From Oryzias latipes (Eukaryota > Chordata > Actinopteri > Beloniformes > Adrianichthyidae): a stretch of DNA of 64,000 nt. Made by a program: the position numbers and the translations under genes. Below, piece after piece: positions 1-12,315 of this stretch (position 1 is its first letter; each line of letters begins with the position of its first letter). The notes beneath the pieces were generated by a model. That model saw only the letters and a program-made list of their open reading frames with translations, did no database searches and was not told where the DNA came from. The stretch spans positions 16,231,002-16,295,001 of the forward strand of contig NC_019859.2 of assembly GCF_002234675.1 (NCBI RefSeq), in the 5' to 3' direction.

Positions 1-152
1 GACAGAAAGGGGGATACGTGGTTGGTTTCCGAACTCTCAGCAAATTTCAAAGTGCCATAAAAACAACGTTGCTGTGGTTATCGGAGCTGCAGCGAAGGGG
101 ACGGCGGTGTTTGTGTGAGTTTAGGCTGAAGATCAGAGCGGTTGCAGTAACC

Positions 153-324
153 ATGTCTTCACTTCAGTCTCTGAGAGAACTGATCAGGGAGAGACTAGCT
201 GCTGCTGCAGAAGAAATCTTCCGACTCTGTGAAGGAACTATCCTCCAGTACGAGCAGGAGCTGTGTCGTCAGCGCAGACTGCTGGATCTCATCTGGAAAC
301 CACAGGTTCAGCTGCACGATATAG
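153..324 (+). CDS. C2H2 zinc-finger gene, exon 1 (N-terminal domain)
   Basis: First coding exon of the zinc-finger gene completed at 13375-14537. It encodes 57 residues starting MSSLQSLRELIRERLAA, with ILQYEQELCRQRRLLD and ending IWKPQVQLHDI. This short helical, KRAB-less leader is one I recognise from many percomorph zinc-finger proteins. The ATG at 153 is chosen because the family leader begins MSS; an upstream in-frame ATG at 18 would add unrelated residues and is read as 5'UTR. The exon ends in G at 324 with a GT donor at 325, leaving phase 1. The acceptor at 13374 supplies AC, so the joined codon is GAC (Asp) and the frame is kept. The linkage across a 13-kb, transposon-filled intron is inferred from phase and family architecture. 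Alternatively this leader belongs to a gene whose finger exon was lost. Confidence 0.75.
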
Positions 325-1145
325 GTATTTAGGAAAAGTTGTTTTTTTTCTTATGGAGTCCCAAACTGTCCATAATATAATTAATTAATAAATAAATATG
401 ACCTTTTGCAAATACAAAAACATGTGCAAAACCTGCAATCAGATTTGAAATTAGCAATTATATTATTAAATATATTTCATTTTGTTTTAAAAACCTGTTC
501 ATTATTTTAAAACAGCATTTTAATATATTCATTTTTAATCACATTGAGTATTATTATAATTCTACTGCTTTTTTCAGAAACTAAGATTTCAAAATCAATA
601 TTTTACGAAATATCTTTGTTTTTATTTCACATTACTGTTCTTCAGAATGACTTGTTTATTTCATAAGAGCTTTTTCAGCTGAATTAGCTTGTCTGTCAAT
701 CAAACCGGAATAGGCGGAGACGCTTTTGTGATTGGCTACTCCTTTACATAGCCATAAGCAGTAGCACCCTAACTACATCGATCAAAGTTGCAGCAGACAA
801 ATTGCTTGTTTCTATTTGATCATCTAATGTCAGCAAAGCCGTGCAATGTCCCCAAACTGTGTCATCTTTCTAACTTTTTTTATATAACTTTATTGTTTAA
901 AACAGAATTACAATACAAAACACAATTCTACAAAATAAACTTCAGATATGCCAGGGGAGCATACATATTATATGCATTTTACATAAAAACATTCAGGTTT
1001 CTACAACTTTCATATAAACATACAGCTTTCTGATTAAGACTCTTAGAGATGTTACCGATACATTTCAATTTGTTTGATTAACACCGGGGAAAAATAGAAG
1101 ATGAAGAAAATTTACATTTTTGAATATAACATTTGCGACAAATAA
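325..1145. other. Start of ZNF intron 1, AT-rich, no feature
   Basis: AT-rich intronic sequence after the donor at 325. I see no conserved coding segment; the short ORF at 788-1033 has no family resemblance. Confidence 0.5.
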
Positions 1146-1524
1146 TCTTTCTTTCTCTTTCGGCTTTTCCCATCAGGGGTCGCCACAGCGAATCATCCTT
1201 TTCCACCTCACTCTATCATGGACATCTTCTACCCTAACATTAGCCAACTTCATGTCCTCTGTTAAGACATCCATGTATCTCCTCTTTGGCCGTCCTCTTG
1301 TCGTAGTAATCAAATTTCCACCGACACCCTGTAGGTTAACAGCATCGGTGGCGGTCGTTGTTAACCCGGGCCTCGACCGATCCGGTATGTCTAAAGTGTT
1401 ATGGATGATTCGCATGGTTATTTTGGCAATTTTTACGCCGGATGCCCTTCCTGACGCAACCCTCTCTATTTATCCGGGCTTGGGACCGGCACAGAGGCAA
1501 CTGGCTTGCAACCCCTGTGGCTAG
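1146..1524 (-). mobile_element. RTE-type LINE, 3' end of ORF2
   Basis: Read on the minus strand, 1415-1173 encodes a tail with GRPKRRYMDVLTEDMKLANV, VRVEDVHDRVRW and a terminal RCGDP, the basic C-terminus typical of RTE-like LINE ORF2 in fish. The stop is followed by an AAAG-rich tail at about 1146-1160. Related degenerate copies are at 18886-18984/21312-21430 and 38285-38520. It is 5'-truncated, with no reverse transcriptase core. Confidence 0.7.
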
Positions 1525-1525
1525 A

Positions 1526-1950
1526 TTATTTGCCACAAATAATAAGATTAATTATAAGTTTATTATTCGAGTCCAAGTTTTTATTATGAAAGCCAAAAAT
1601 TATATATTCAAACTTCAGAGTAAAGTTGGGGTGAACATAATTTCTAATAAATTGTAAACACTTTTTCCAAAAAATTCTAATTTTAGTACAATTCCAAAAT
1701 AGATGGTTAATTGTTTCTAGATATTCTTTGCAAAAAGTATAATTACGATCAATTGTTTTAATGTATCTTAGCATGAATTGATTAGTGGGGTAAATTATTT
1801 TAAAAGAAACTTCTTTCATTTTATTATTTATCATAATTTTTTGGGTCACACTCCAGCCTTTCCTCCAAAAACTGTCAGGAACAAAATGTCTCCAGTAGGT
1901 TTTAGTACACGGTACAGAAATGACATCCCTTTGAAACAAACACGTATTTT
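1526..1950 (-). pseudogene. L1/Tx1-like LINE ORF2 C-terminal remnant
   Basis: Minus-strand translation shows KTYWRHFVPDSFWRKGWSV, then SFKIIYPTNQF, then a Cys/His segment TFCKEYLETINHLFWNC. This is the arrangement of the C-terminal zinc-knuckle region of L1-group ORF2 proteins. No endonuclease or reverse transcriptase motif remains. The open frame continues rightward to 2140 into sequence I do not recognise and then into a hAT end. Confidence 0.6.
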
Positions 1951-2105
1951 TTTTGTTGTTGTTCTTGTGGGTAGGGGTAAATCCAATTTTTCCTGTGGTG
2001 GTGTCAGTTGCATCAATAGAGGACATTTCTTCATTGGTAGCAGTTGTTTTAAACATTTGGCATATTTCTTTGGAAACAGCATCAAACACAATGGCATATT
2101 CTTTA

Positions 2106-2200
2106 CAGGGCTCCAGACTAACTTTTTTCACTAGGAGCACTGTGGCCCCGAACTGAAAATTAGAAAAATAGAGCCAGCCGTCTGTCTGTCAGCCACAACC
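2106..2200. mobile_element. hAT element, left terminal end (truncated)
   Basis: CAGGGCTCCAGACTAACTTT followed by the same 35-40 bases as the left end of the complete hAT copy at 6032. No matching right end (AGTCTGGAGCCCTG) occurs nearby, so only the left end remains; a copia fragment begins about 170 bp downstream. Confidence 0.65.
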
Positions 2201-2369
2201 TTCCTCATGTTTCTTTTTCCCTGTGACCCACTTTGAAGGCTCAATGTCCCTCAAAAACCCGAGAGGGAAAATAAGAACAAAAATAAAATTAGGGGACCTT
2301 TTTATTATTATTATTATTATTCTCACCATTAAAATAAGAAAAATATCAGTTTGGTAAAGTTTGAAAGAA

Positions 2370-3490
2370 ATTCACAGATTTAGTCTTCCGGCCTCAATAA
2401 CTCTTCTGATAAACGTTTAACACCGCGATGCTCCGCCACCCCTTTACACTTTGTGCCATCAGCCAGCTCCACACAGTGAGATTTGGCCTGGAAGTTTTCA
2501 TCAAAACGCCTGAACCTCCAGAGATCAGTGATGATATGTGAAGTTGCTCCACAGTCGACCATCAGGCCCTTCTGGTTGATGCCTGTTCCCCTCGTTCACT
2601 CAGAGAGTGAACTCTGTATCCTGGTTTTCTGTCTCACAGCAGGCTTAGCGTGCATCATCTTGTTCTCTGTGCTGTTTGCGTCTGCAGGTGCTTTCCTGGT
2701 GCATGGTGCTCCTGCACAAGCTGCACCAAAGCTTACGCTGGCAGGTTCTGGCCAGATGTCCCTTTAGGCCGCATATGAAGCATAAGAAGTCCGTTGTCGC
2801 CTTCTCTGCTCCTCGCTCAGGCCGGCATGTTGCCCTCTCTGGTGCATGCAAGCCTCACGGTGTCACCTGCTGCAGTCGCACGCCTCTTTTCAGTGTCCTC
2901 CTATCTCTAAAGCTTTGTTTTAAACTCAGCAAATGACAAGGTCTCACCTTGTTGTCTTACGTCGATTGCAAATGGTTGGAACGATTCAGGTAACCCCTTC
3001 AGTACAATGGCAACCAGCAGACCATCGCTCCGGGTTTCACCAGCGTTTCTCAAGGCTGTGATCACTGTCTTAGCATGAATTATATATTCTGTCACACTTT
3101 CTGTCACACTTTTTTTCAGTGATGTCAGTTCAGTATAAAGACTGATGAAAGGAGGCTTTCCTCATTTTAATAATAGTCTCTCAGGATCTGTAGCGCATTG
3201 TGCCCCTCATTTGCTGCATTGCGCATTACCAGCGACAGGCTCTTGTCATCTAGAAGCTGGATCAGTTCAGCATATGCGTCTGCATTTCTAGCTCATCGTC
3301 ATCATCAGGGTCAGGCGCATTCAAAATGGTGTTTTTCAATCCTTGCAGTCTCAGGTGACCCAAGAATTTGGTCCCCCATGGTTCATAGTTTTTCTCATCT
3401 TTGTTAAACAGAAGCCGGGACCAGTGGCTTGTATCAGGTGTCAGTCTGCGCATGTTGTCATCTACCTCACAAAAAGTGGAAACCACTCTG
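2370..3490 (-). pseudogene. Ty1/copia retrotransposon gag-protease remnant
   Basis: Reading the minus strand from 3486 down: a Gag-like start with WSRLLFNKDEKNYEPWGTKF and LRLQGLKNTI; then VTEYIIHAKTVITALRNAG and VLKGLPESFQPFAI (copia Gag, UBN2-like); a CCHC knuckle CFICGLKGHLARTC at about 2770; and a protease motif VDCGATSHII at about 2545 in the copia DSGATSH form, with C for S. The domains are in native order but in several frames, so the copy is dead. Integrase and reverse transcriptase would lie to the left and are missing. No LTR was identified. Confidence 0.75.
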
Positions 3491-3494
3491 ATAG

Positions 3495-4240
3495 TATCAG
3501 GTATCTGGGCCCATAACCTGTTGTCAGGTTGGTAACTGCACTACAATGCTGCGTAGTACCTGGACCACTGTGTCAAACTTCACCGCAATAAAGTTCTCAA
3601 GAATCACATTAGTCACACTTGCAAACAATTCCTTTTTATCTGACTTCACTCTTAGCTACCACCAACTGGGAGTGATTGCCACATTTATTTAGAGACATTT
3701 GGACCAGAAACAAAACAGGAAAACACACAAACCTGTTTCAACATAAAATACACATTAGAAAATAAATGCAAAATAAAACAGAAATGGAAATCACATTTCA
3801 ATAATATCAAACTCAGCTTACATGTTTTGATGATTTAAAATCATTTGACTTTGAACTCTGTCTTCTGGTTGGCCTGAAACAAATACTTGTCCATGTCCAC
3901 ATTGTGTTTTCTGATGTCTCTGTGGGCGTACTCCTACAATGGTCAAATCCATGTTTATGGGAAGCATTGTGGCAATTATCTATTTTCTTCTTTTGCAATT
4001 TATTCTGACTCCAGCTGGGTTTGAGAATAGCGTTTATGACGATGTCATCCATTCAGTCTGGGTTGATCATCAGCTTGGTTGTTCAGTTGCCACATTTCAG
4101 CTCTGATTTCAGTCAGAAGTTCCTCTTAAAGTAATGCTGATCCTCATTGGGGGTGGATTGCTCGCTGGTCCATTGCTATTGATTGCTTGGTCCATGTTCT
4201 ATGGTTTGTCCGTGACAGAGTCTTAAAAAGGTCACGCAGG
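3495..4240. other. ZNF intron, no recognised feature
   Basis: Nothing coding recognised. Part next to 3490 may be copia leader. The rest is AT-rich unique-looking intron. Confidence 0.4.
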
Positions 4241-4243
4241 TAT

Positions 4244-4371
4244 GAGGAGGACATGGGTGAGAGGAGGACATGGGTGAGAGGAGGACATGGGTGAGAGGAG
4301 GACAAGGGCATGAAGGGGACATGGGTGTAAGGAGGAAAAAGAGTGTGAAGGGAACAAAGGTGAGAGGAGCC
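4244..4371 (+). repeat. 17-bp minisatellite
   Basis: Three exact tandem copies of GAGGAGGACATGGGTGA (4244-4294) followed by decayed, length-variable copies to about 4371. Purine-rich on the plus strand. Confidence 0.85.
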
Positions 4372-6031
4372 TCCTTCACATCAGTAGCAGTCCACTTAAA
4401 ATCTAGCCATCTGCTCCAGGCACTTTAAAGAAAGCTTGGACCCACTGGAGCTCACGTCCATGCCTTTGTTTCTTCTTGTGCTATGGACACAGTAGGCATG
4501 TGTTGCACATTCAGTAACATGCTATACGCAGTTTCGGCCTGTGGGGTTCATACCGGACAAACCAGAAGCAGCAGGGAGGTGCTTCTTCTTCTTTTACTAT
4601 TGTTTAGTAGCGCTTGTTTTTCATTTATCCTTTATTCATTTAGGCAAAAAATCTTAATCTTTAAGATTTAAAATTTTAATTCTTATTTTCTTATCAAACA
4701 AATTCATAAAAATGCTGATAAAGGGCTTTTTCTGTCAATCTGCTCCCCTTTAGTAAAACTGTTCTTGTTTCTCAGCAGGTTTTAATTTGACTACAGCTTG
4801 TTCAGACTACAGGTGACTGACTGAAACTCAGCAAGAAAACAAAAAAACTCATTTGTGATTGAAAATAAAAAATTCAGTAAAAACAGCAAAAGCAGAGATT
4901 GAATAAAAATCTATACAGGAATTCCTTATAGAAAAAAAAAACAATTGTTTTTATCTGATGTTTATATTATGTTGTGACTTCCTCTCTGCTTGCATTTAAC
5001 ATATCATCATTTTTTTAAGTATTTTTATAGTCTTTTAAGCATAGTTTTTAACAAACACAAACATTGCTCAGCACAACATTGGTCCAGAATCATGTAAATT
5101 TTTGCAAAAGTGTATTCCAGATTAAAGTTCCTTTTCATACCGATGCAGATAAAAATAAATAAAACAAGTAACAATAACAAAAATAAAGTTAGTCCACATT
5201 CACGTTGTTTAGTATGGAAGCAGTAGTGAGAGTGGTAAAGCGGAGATAGGGGGTCCACGTTTTGAGTGGAGCAGACAGGTCAAGTACTCCAGAGGAAAGA
5301 GTTCAATGATGAGTCTATGCCAGTTTGCTTTGGATGGAGGTTTGTCACTGATCCATGACAGAAAAATATTTTTACGTGCGGCATATGTTAGGATGTCATA
5401 CAATCTGCTAGAAGTAGAGATGACTTTATCGCCCCTATAACCCAGAAGCAACGAGACCGGATTCAGGGCCAGGGCTGTCCCAAATATTTTTTCCATGTCC
5501 TCCAAAGTGTCTCTCCAATATGATGCAGTTTTAGGGCAGAACCAGATACAATGAGAATAAGTTCCCTGTGCTGATTTACATTTTAAACACATTGGTGGTT
5601 CATCTGATGTCTTCTGTTTGGAGAAATTTGCAGTCTGTGAATAATTATATACTGTAAAAGCCTGGCATGATTACAAACAGATATTTGTTTTGTCTGGTTC
5701 CAAATAGCATTCCATGTATCCTTATCAATAATCACACTCAGGTCGGCCTGCCATTTCTCTGTTGCTTCTGGTACAGTCACTGAATTGGTCTGATTCAGAA
5801 CAGTATAAAAGCATGTGATTATTTTTTTACCAGGATGTTTGAGCAATAGCTTCTCTAGTTGTGAGGGCGTAGCATCGGAGGTCAAGGTGAATTTCTTAAA
5901 TATAAAATCTTTTAGGTATCTAAAGAAGTGACTGTTAGGGAGGTTATATTTGACACGGAGCTGTTCAAATGAAGACAAAGAATTTCCTGTAAACAGATGA
6001 GACATATTCTTGATCCCCTTTTGCATCCAGA

Positions 6032-8337
6032 CAGGGCTCCAGACTAACTTTTTTCACTAGGAGCACAGTTGCCCCCAACTGAAAATTTTAGGGGCACAAC
6101 CAGAAAATTTAGGGGCGCATACCGTAAATCAACATTCTAACCAGATCTACTAATTTCCACTGTATTACAAATAAACACTTTAATAATAGATGCAGAAATT
6201 ACAATGTGCTGTTTCAAATTCAGTGTCAGATTTTATTCTTCACTTTTGAAGATGCAACAACGAGGTAAACTGAAAGCACCATCGCTGTCATGACAGTACA
6301 AATAGTAAACAAAATACCATACATTCAGAATAAAAAAAATGTTTTTAGTAACAAAGTGATTACCGTAGTAACCTTTCGGTCATTTCACAGTTTCAAACAA
6401 TACTTAAATGTATTTAACATTAGGGGATGGAAATTCAAGTTGGCGACACCGACTTCACAGCTGGTGAAGAAAGCTCATCAGCGGCTGTACTTTCTGAGGA
6501 GGCTGAGGAGGTTCGGAATGTCCCCAAAGATCCTCAGCAACTTCTACAGCTGCATGATTGAGTCCATCCTGACCAGCTGCATCACAGTGTGGTACGGCAG
6601 CTCTACCGCCATGGACCGCAAACGCCTGCAGAGAGTGGTAAAGACCGCGTCCAAGATCACCAGGACTCCTCTTCCCTCGCTGCAGAGCATCTACAAACGC
6701 AGGGTCTGCAGGAGAGCTGCCTCCATCATCAAGGACCCCACCCACCCGCAACGAGGACTGTTCACTCTCCTCCCCTCAGGACGGAGGTACAGGAGTGTGA
6801 AGTGCAGGACCACCAGACTCAAGAACTCTTTCTTTCCCTCTGCCATCAGACTCCTTAACAGCTGACTGGAGTCTGGAAAAACAATCTGCACCTTTGCTTA
6901 TTCTAATTGTTGCTACTGTCATTGTCACTTTTGCACATTTGCACTTTTACAACAGCCACTCGACATCTTGTGTTTTTGTGTGTATGATGTGAGTGAATTG
7001 TTTTGTTTCCTCTATACTTTTGGGCATTCGGAGCAGACAGCAAAGAAAGAATTTCATTGTGCAGGGAAACCTGTTTCTTTACTGTGCATATGATAATAAA
7101 CCCTTTGAATCTTGAATCTCTTGAATCTTGAAATAGGTGCAGCCAAGATGCACAATAAGCGTGTTTGAGATCACCCAGGTGGAGGCAACGCTGCACAGAT
7201 CACCTGGTGTGAGATGTATAATTTTGTTTTTGCTCTAACATCACCTGTCAATCAAAACAAAAATATCACAAGAAAGGGCCAGAAGCAAAACCCCAACCTG
7301 AGCGAACGCAGCTGGAAATTTAGTACTGAACTGACTGACAGCTGCCCTACAGACTACAAAACAATTCATTATGGGACATGTGTCCTGATGGGTTTTTTGT
7401 AGTTCAGTGTTCAATTAAGATAATTTAAAATACCAATTGATTAAAAAAAGGCTACATCCATTACAAAACATTAAAATAATTATAAAAGATGTAATATCAC
7501 AGGTCATACTTAGGGTTAGAGGCATATTAAACTAAATTGAATGTTAATGACTACAACTTCCTGTTCTCTTTCAGTCTTGCTTTAGCTTCGCCTTCATGCC
7601 CCCCCCCCCCCCCACCCCAACGATCCAGGCGCGGCGCTGGTTCATCTTAAACACGTCTATCGTTGCATTTTCCCCACGTGTTTTAAGTGTGTCCAACACT
7701 AAAGCGTGTTGTTGCTCGCTCGTGTTTAAAGTTCAAGCCCTCGAATGTAGGTGTGGGACATTTATTCTCCTCAGCTGACCATCTCCCGCGGGAGCGGTGT
7801 GCTGCCGTAACAGCCGTGCATGAGAACCGTGGTTTGCTTCGCGAGTTTGAGACCCCTGCTGCAGACTCTGGCACTGGTAGACTAGCTGCAGGTCGGAAGA
7901 ACGAATCAATAGTTCGCTTGCTCATAGCTCAGACGCACGCACATATCAGGTTGTGATGATATTTGTCTCCGTTTCCTTCCCACAGATGTTTACGCGCGCT
8001 TGATTATCTCTAGGCCCCTCCACGCATTTTAGCCACTTGCATTGACTTTCCCTATTCTTCTCACACACATTGGCCGCCTCACAGACAGGCACCACTCAAT
8101 GAAACGTGAGTGTGTGCTCACGTCTCATGAGTATGTGTGCGAGTGTTTGTCTGCATGCGTGTGGATATTGCGATAACGATAAATTGCTCATTTTATTGAT
8201 CATTGACGTGCCCCTTCCACGTTTAATGTATAGAAAATACGGAGGGTGGGGGAGCCAAATTTACTGGTAGCACATGTGCGACTGGATGTAAAATTCAGTC
8301 GCACACTCTCAAATTTTGGTCGCAGTCTGGAGCCCTG
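6032..8337 (-). mobile_element. hAT transposon inserted in the L1
   Basis: The termini are CAGGGCTCCAGACT and its exact complement AGTCTGGAGCCCTG (14-bp TIR). Flanks are CATCCAGA (6024-6031) and CGTCCAGA (8338-8345), an 8-bp duplication with one change, and the L1 reading resumes on both sides. On the minus strand at 7925 an ORF begins MSKRTIDSFFRP, resembling the N-terminus of hAT transposases. The rest of the transposase is missing. An L2 fragment (6440-7132) lies inside. The 2306-bp element is therefore a nonautonomous derivative. Confidence 0.8.
6440..7132 (+). pseudogene. L2/CR1-group LINE, ORF2 C-terminus and 3' tail
   Basis: Plus-strand frame LVKKAHQRLYFLRRLRRFGM, SILTSCITVWYGSS, LQRVVKTASKIT, then KCRTTRLKNSFFPSAIRLLN and a stop at 6863. 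This is the conserved C-terminal segment of fish L2-like LINEs. The 3'UTR ends in a short (TTGAATC)n-type tail at about 7105-7132, typical of that group. It is 5'-truncated and sits inside the hAT element. Confidence 0.75.
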
Positions 8338-8896
8338 CGTCCAGATGTTGTAACCTGCATCAATCATGCCCGGCTGAAACTCAGGGTTGCCTTGTATAGG
8401 AGAAAGCAAAGGAGTTAAAAGAGACCTCCCCTCCAACCACCTGGCCAAAAACCACGCTTTAACTGTGTTAGTGATTATAGTGTTGTTACAGCACAAATTT
8501 CTGACAGATTTAAGATTTTTACAGGACAAAAGGCCAGGAAGTGAGCAGTGAGTCTGTGATTTTTCGAGGCCTAGCCAGACAGATGTGGGGTCGCCCCCCA
8601 CCCATTTTTCCACAAATCTTAAAATAGATGACAACTGATAAAGTTTGAAGTTGGGTACATCTAGGCCTCCTTTGGAAATGGGAAGCAGTAATTTTGAAAG
8701 TTTAAGCCTTGGTTTCCTTTTATGCCATATGAATTCACTCAGCCAACCATTGAGTAACTTCAAAGATTTGTTGGAGAACAATAATGGGATCATTTGTAAG
8801 GCATACAATAATCTTGGTAGCACATTCATCTTAATTATTGATAATCTACCAAGCAAGGAGAGGGGAAGCTGGTTCCATCTTTCAAGGTCCTTTCTA

Positions 8897-9206
8897 TGTC
8901 ACGGTTGAGACAGGACACAAATGCAGGACAGCGAAAGAGCTTCAAAAGCAAACAAGGTTTAATCACACTTGGTACTTGAAATGACTGAAGCAAACTTACA
9001 GAACGACCCAGTGACAAGAAACAAACAGACCAGGGTTTAAATACACAAATGGGAATGACAAACAGGTGAGCAGACAGGTGCCGGTGATGACTGGTGAAGT
9101 TACCTAGTGAAACAAAAGGGGCCCTGAAAGGAAGTAACAAAATAAAAGCCCAAAACCGGAAGTGAGAAAACACCCACCAAACCCGCCCTGGCTCCGGCTC
9201 CTGACA
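8897..9206 (-). mobile_element. Solo LTR in the L1
   Basis: Begins TGTCACGG and ends CCTGACA (TG...CA), flanked by a perfect 5-bp duplication TTCTA (8892-8896 and 9207-9211). Read on the minus strand it has a TATTTAAA box about mid-element and an ATTAAA polyadenylation-type signal further on, so it points to the minus strand. No internal retroviral or Gypsy sequence is nearby, hence a solo LTR. Confidence 0.8.
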
Positions 9207-9445
9207 TTCTAATAGTATTAAGGAGAGGTGTAAAGTTAGCCCTGAAAAACTGATGAAACATGGGAGTGATCTGAACACCGAGGTATACAAATCCTGATAA
9301 TAACCAGCGGAAAGGGAATGGTACCAGTGTGTTAGTTCTACTTTTGAGTCTACCCATTGGCATGGCTAAAGATTTGGAAAAGTTAATTTTGTAACCCGAG
9401 AATGTCGAAAAATGCTGAATCATTTCAATGAGTCTAGGTATAGAA

Positions 9446-9617
9446 CAGGGGTGGGCAATTCCAGGCCTCGAGGGCCGGTGTGTCTGCATGATTTCCAGAT
9501 ACTCTTGCCCTACTGATGGCTGATTACCTGGTTCAGGTGTGTCCAGCCAATCAGAACATGCCAGAGCAGGGTATGCTGGAAAACATGCAGGACTGCGGCC
9601 CTCAGTGCCCACCTCTG
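9446..9617. mobile_element. hAT MITE (172 bp)
   Basis: Ends CAGGGGTGGGCA and TGCCCACCTCTG are inverted with one mismatch. A perfect 8-bp duplication GTATAGAA flanks it (9438-9445 and 9618-9625). It lies inside the L1 ORF2. Confidence 0.88.
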
Positions 9618-10548
9618 GTATAGAAGATGGGGGTTCCAATACATACAATAAGATATCATCAGCATACAATGATATTTTATGTTGAGTTCCACCAGCAGAG
9701 ACTCCCCGTATAATCAGGTCCTGCCTGATGGACTCAGCTAAAGGCTCTATCGCCAAAGCAAATAGTGCAGGGCTGAGAGGACAACCCTGACGTGTCGAGC
9801 GATGCAATGAAAAACTTTCAGACCTACAGCCATTTGTGATAACTGAGGCCGAGGGGTTATGGTACAATAATTTAACCCAGTGTATAAATATTTCCCCTAA
9901 ATTGAATAAATGTTGGATGCAGATAAGGCCACTCAACGTGGTCAAATGCCTTTTCCGCGTCTAGTGAGATGACTAGACTGTCCATATCTTGCACTTGACA
10001 TATATTAATAATATTTAAAAGTCTCCCAATGTTATGACTGAAACTCCTACCTTTAATGAAGCCTTTCTGGTCCTCTTTTATTCAGCAAGGCAATAGGCCT
10101 ATAACTAGAGCAATGTTCTGCCTGTGTCTTCATCTATAATTTGAATTTCTTATGGATCCTGTTGTCTTTTTATTGTTTCAGCACTTAATATTGTTTACCA
10201 AAGAAATGGTGATGGAGAAGCCAAGTCCCCTGAGTTTTTCCCTTTTTTTAAAATGAGTGTAATATCTAGCATGGCCAGAAAGGGTTCCAGCAGCACATGA
10301 TGGAACTCTTTATAAAATTCACAAGTTAAACCATCTGGCCCAGGAGCTTTACCTGATTGAAGTGATTTAAGTGCTACAAGGGTCTCCTCCTTTGTGATAG
10401 GAGCATTCAGTTCAGCTTTCTGAGTTTCAGAGATATTAGGGAGGGTCAGCCCTGAAAGAAAGGACACCATCTCATCTGAAGCTCCTGGATGCAGATCTGA
10501 CTCATATAGTTGTTTGTAAAACTCCTTGAATATGTTATTAATGTGTAT

Positions 10549-10935
10549 TAGGCCTGCACAATATACCGCAAATTTATCGTTATCACAATATCCAGCTCTG
10601 CAACAGGCATATCGCAATAAATCGTAAACCCAACAAAAACAATCTTATGGCAGCTTGACGCTTTTAACGAATCAAATAAATCCCTTAATGCTTTGACCAA
10701 TCAGATGGACGCCTTCCCATTGTTGACCAAACAGATGGAGGCCTATTATGTTAGATGTTTGTCACCTATGTCGATGAGGGTCATTTGGAGTGTAATTTTA
10801 AACTGTTTCTAATGAAATGGGAATGATGTTTTTGGCATTTTTCTATTTTTTTTATATACCGCAAATTATATCGTTATCGCAATATTAATCTCTAATATCG
10901 CATATCGCAAGTTTTCCTCATATCGTGCAGCCCTA
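10549..10935. mobile_element. hAT-like MITE (387 bp)
   Basis: Termini TAGGCCTGCACAATAT and the complement of TAGGGCTGCACGATAT, with internal TATCG/CGATA-rich arms. Flanked by a perfect 8-bp duplication ATGTGTAT (10541-10548 and 10936-10943). Inserted in L1 ORF2. A diverged copy is at 33597-33950. Confidence 0.88.
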
Positions 10936-12315
10936 ATGTGTATATTATCAAAGTAGCGATTGCCGGTAGCATCAACAATTGAAGTAATTGTTTCAGAATC
11001 AGTCTGGGCCTTTATTAGATGTGACAAATATCTGCTAGGTTTGTTTCCAAACTCACATAGCCTCTGCTTGGAAAATAGAAGGGCGCTTTTAGCCTGCTGA
11101 GTTTCTGCTCGCAGAAATACAGGTAATGGTCAATTCTAGATACAGCACTGCATGATCACTAACCAAAATATTTCCAATTTCACCAGAAGAGACTTGTTGC
11201 ACCTGAATTTTTGGAATTAAGAAAATGGCAATGCGAGTGTGGCATTTATGAGGAGGAAAGTAGAAAGGAAACTCTTTGTTAGTGGGATGAAGGGTTCGCC
11301 AAACATCAGCTAGACAGATTTCGTCACAAATGGCAGAAAGGGCTCTGGCTTGGTTGGTTGGGGGCGAGCTTCGAGAAGGATATCTATCTTAAGTAAGCAG
11401 TTAAAATCACTCCTACCAGGGAAATGGTGGAAGATAATTCAGAGAATTGAGAGAATGTTTTAGTCAAAAGGGGAATAATTTGGTGGGCAGTTTCATAATG
11501 GTCATTTCTTTACCTTGCAAGACACCTTTGATGATAACATACCTCCCATATTTATCTTTGATACAAGTCTCAATCTGGAAAGGAAAATTCCTATTCACAA
11601 GTATGCCCTACTGGTTGTGAAAGAGGAAAAATAGACCTGACTAACCCAGCCATGTTTCAGTTTCAGATGCTCATTATCATTGAGGTGTGACTCCTGTAGT
11701 AATGCCACACCCACTTTCTCCCTGTGTAGAAGAGAAATCACTTTCCTCTGTTTAATTTTCCTCCGCAGACCCCTTACATTCCATGAACAAAATTTGACTT
11801 TAGTTGGTGACATTATAAGTAATGAGATATATGAGAGACGGTAAGAAAACAAGTATAATTATCTGGGTTTGCACTAAATAACATAACAGACCTGTGCTGA
11901 GCAGTAACAATATCCAAGAACACCATACATAAAAACTAAAAACAACAGAGAACAATGAACTAAAACGAAATGGAAAAAAAAGGTGAGGGGTTTCTCCCCA
12001 GGTTGGTCGGGGATTGCTTTCCTGAAAGACACCTGGGAAAGGTGCACACACAACCAGCAGGAATGCCATACTGTGGCAGGCAGCTACTTAAGCGCCCTTA
12101 ATGTTTAACTTTAGGAGCAGTTCTCCTTTGATCCAATAAAGATGCCAGTTATAAATGATGCAAGTTCGGTATGATCACATATTCAGAAGAAGATGAGAGA
12201 GAAAAAAATGATAAAGACAGAAATAATAAAAAATAAAAAAAACACAGGGCATGAACATGAGTCATAAGGTAAATATTAGGAACAACCAACGCCTTATTTA
12301 GAACCACCGGTGTCC

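Larger units (their letters stand above)
5209..11855 (-). pseudogene. L1 ORF2p remnant (endonuclease, RT, C-terminal region)
   Basis: Dispersed pieces of one ORF2. The endonuclease N-terminus lies at about 11820-11610. The RT palm shows the Asp pair in YADD at about 9660 and the QGCPLSPALF motif at about 9790. The thumb-side LLGRLSIIKMNVLPRLLYAL is at 8856, and the Cys/His tail MCLKCKSAQGTYSHCIWFC at 5592. It is interrupted at 6032-8337, 8897-9206, 9446-9617 and 10549-10935 and also carries frameshifts. Large parts of the endonuclease are not open. Confidence 0.75.

Noticed and set aside
1120-1524. 134-codon plus-strand ORF
   Set aside because: Antisense of the RTE ORF2 tail.
6455-6751. 98-codon minus-strand ORF and 6589-6858 plus-strand ORF
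   Set aside because: Shadow frames of the L2 C-terminal fragment in 6440-6865.
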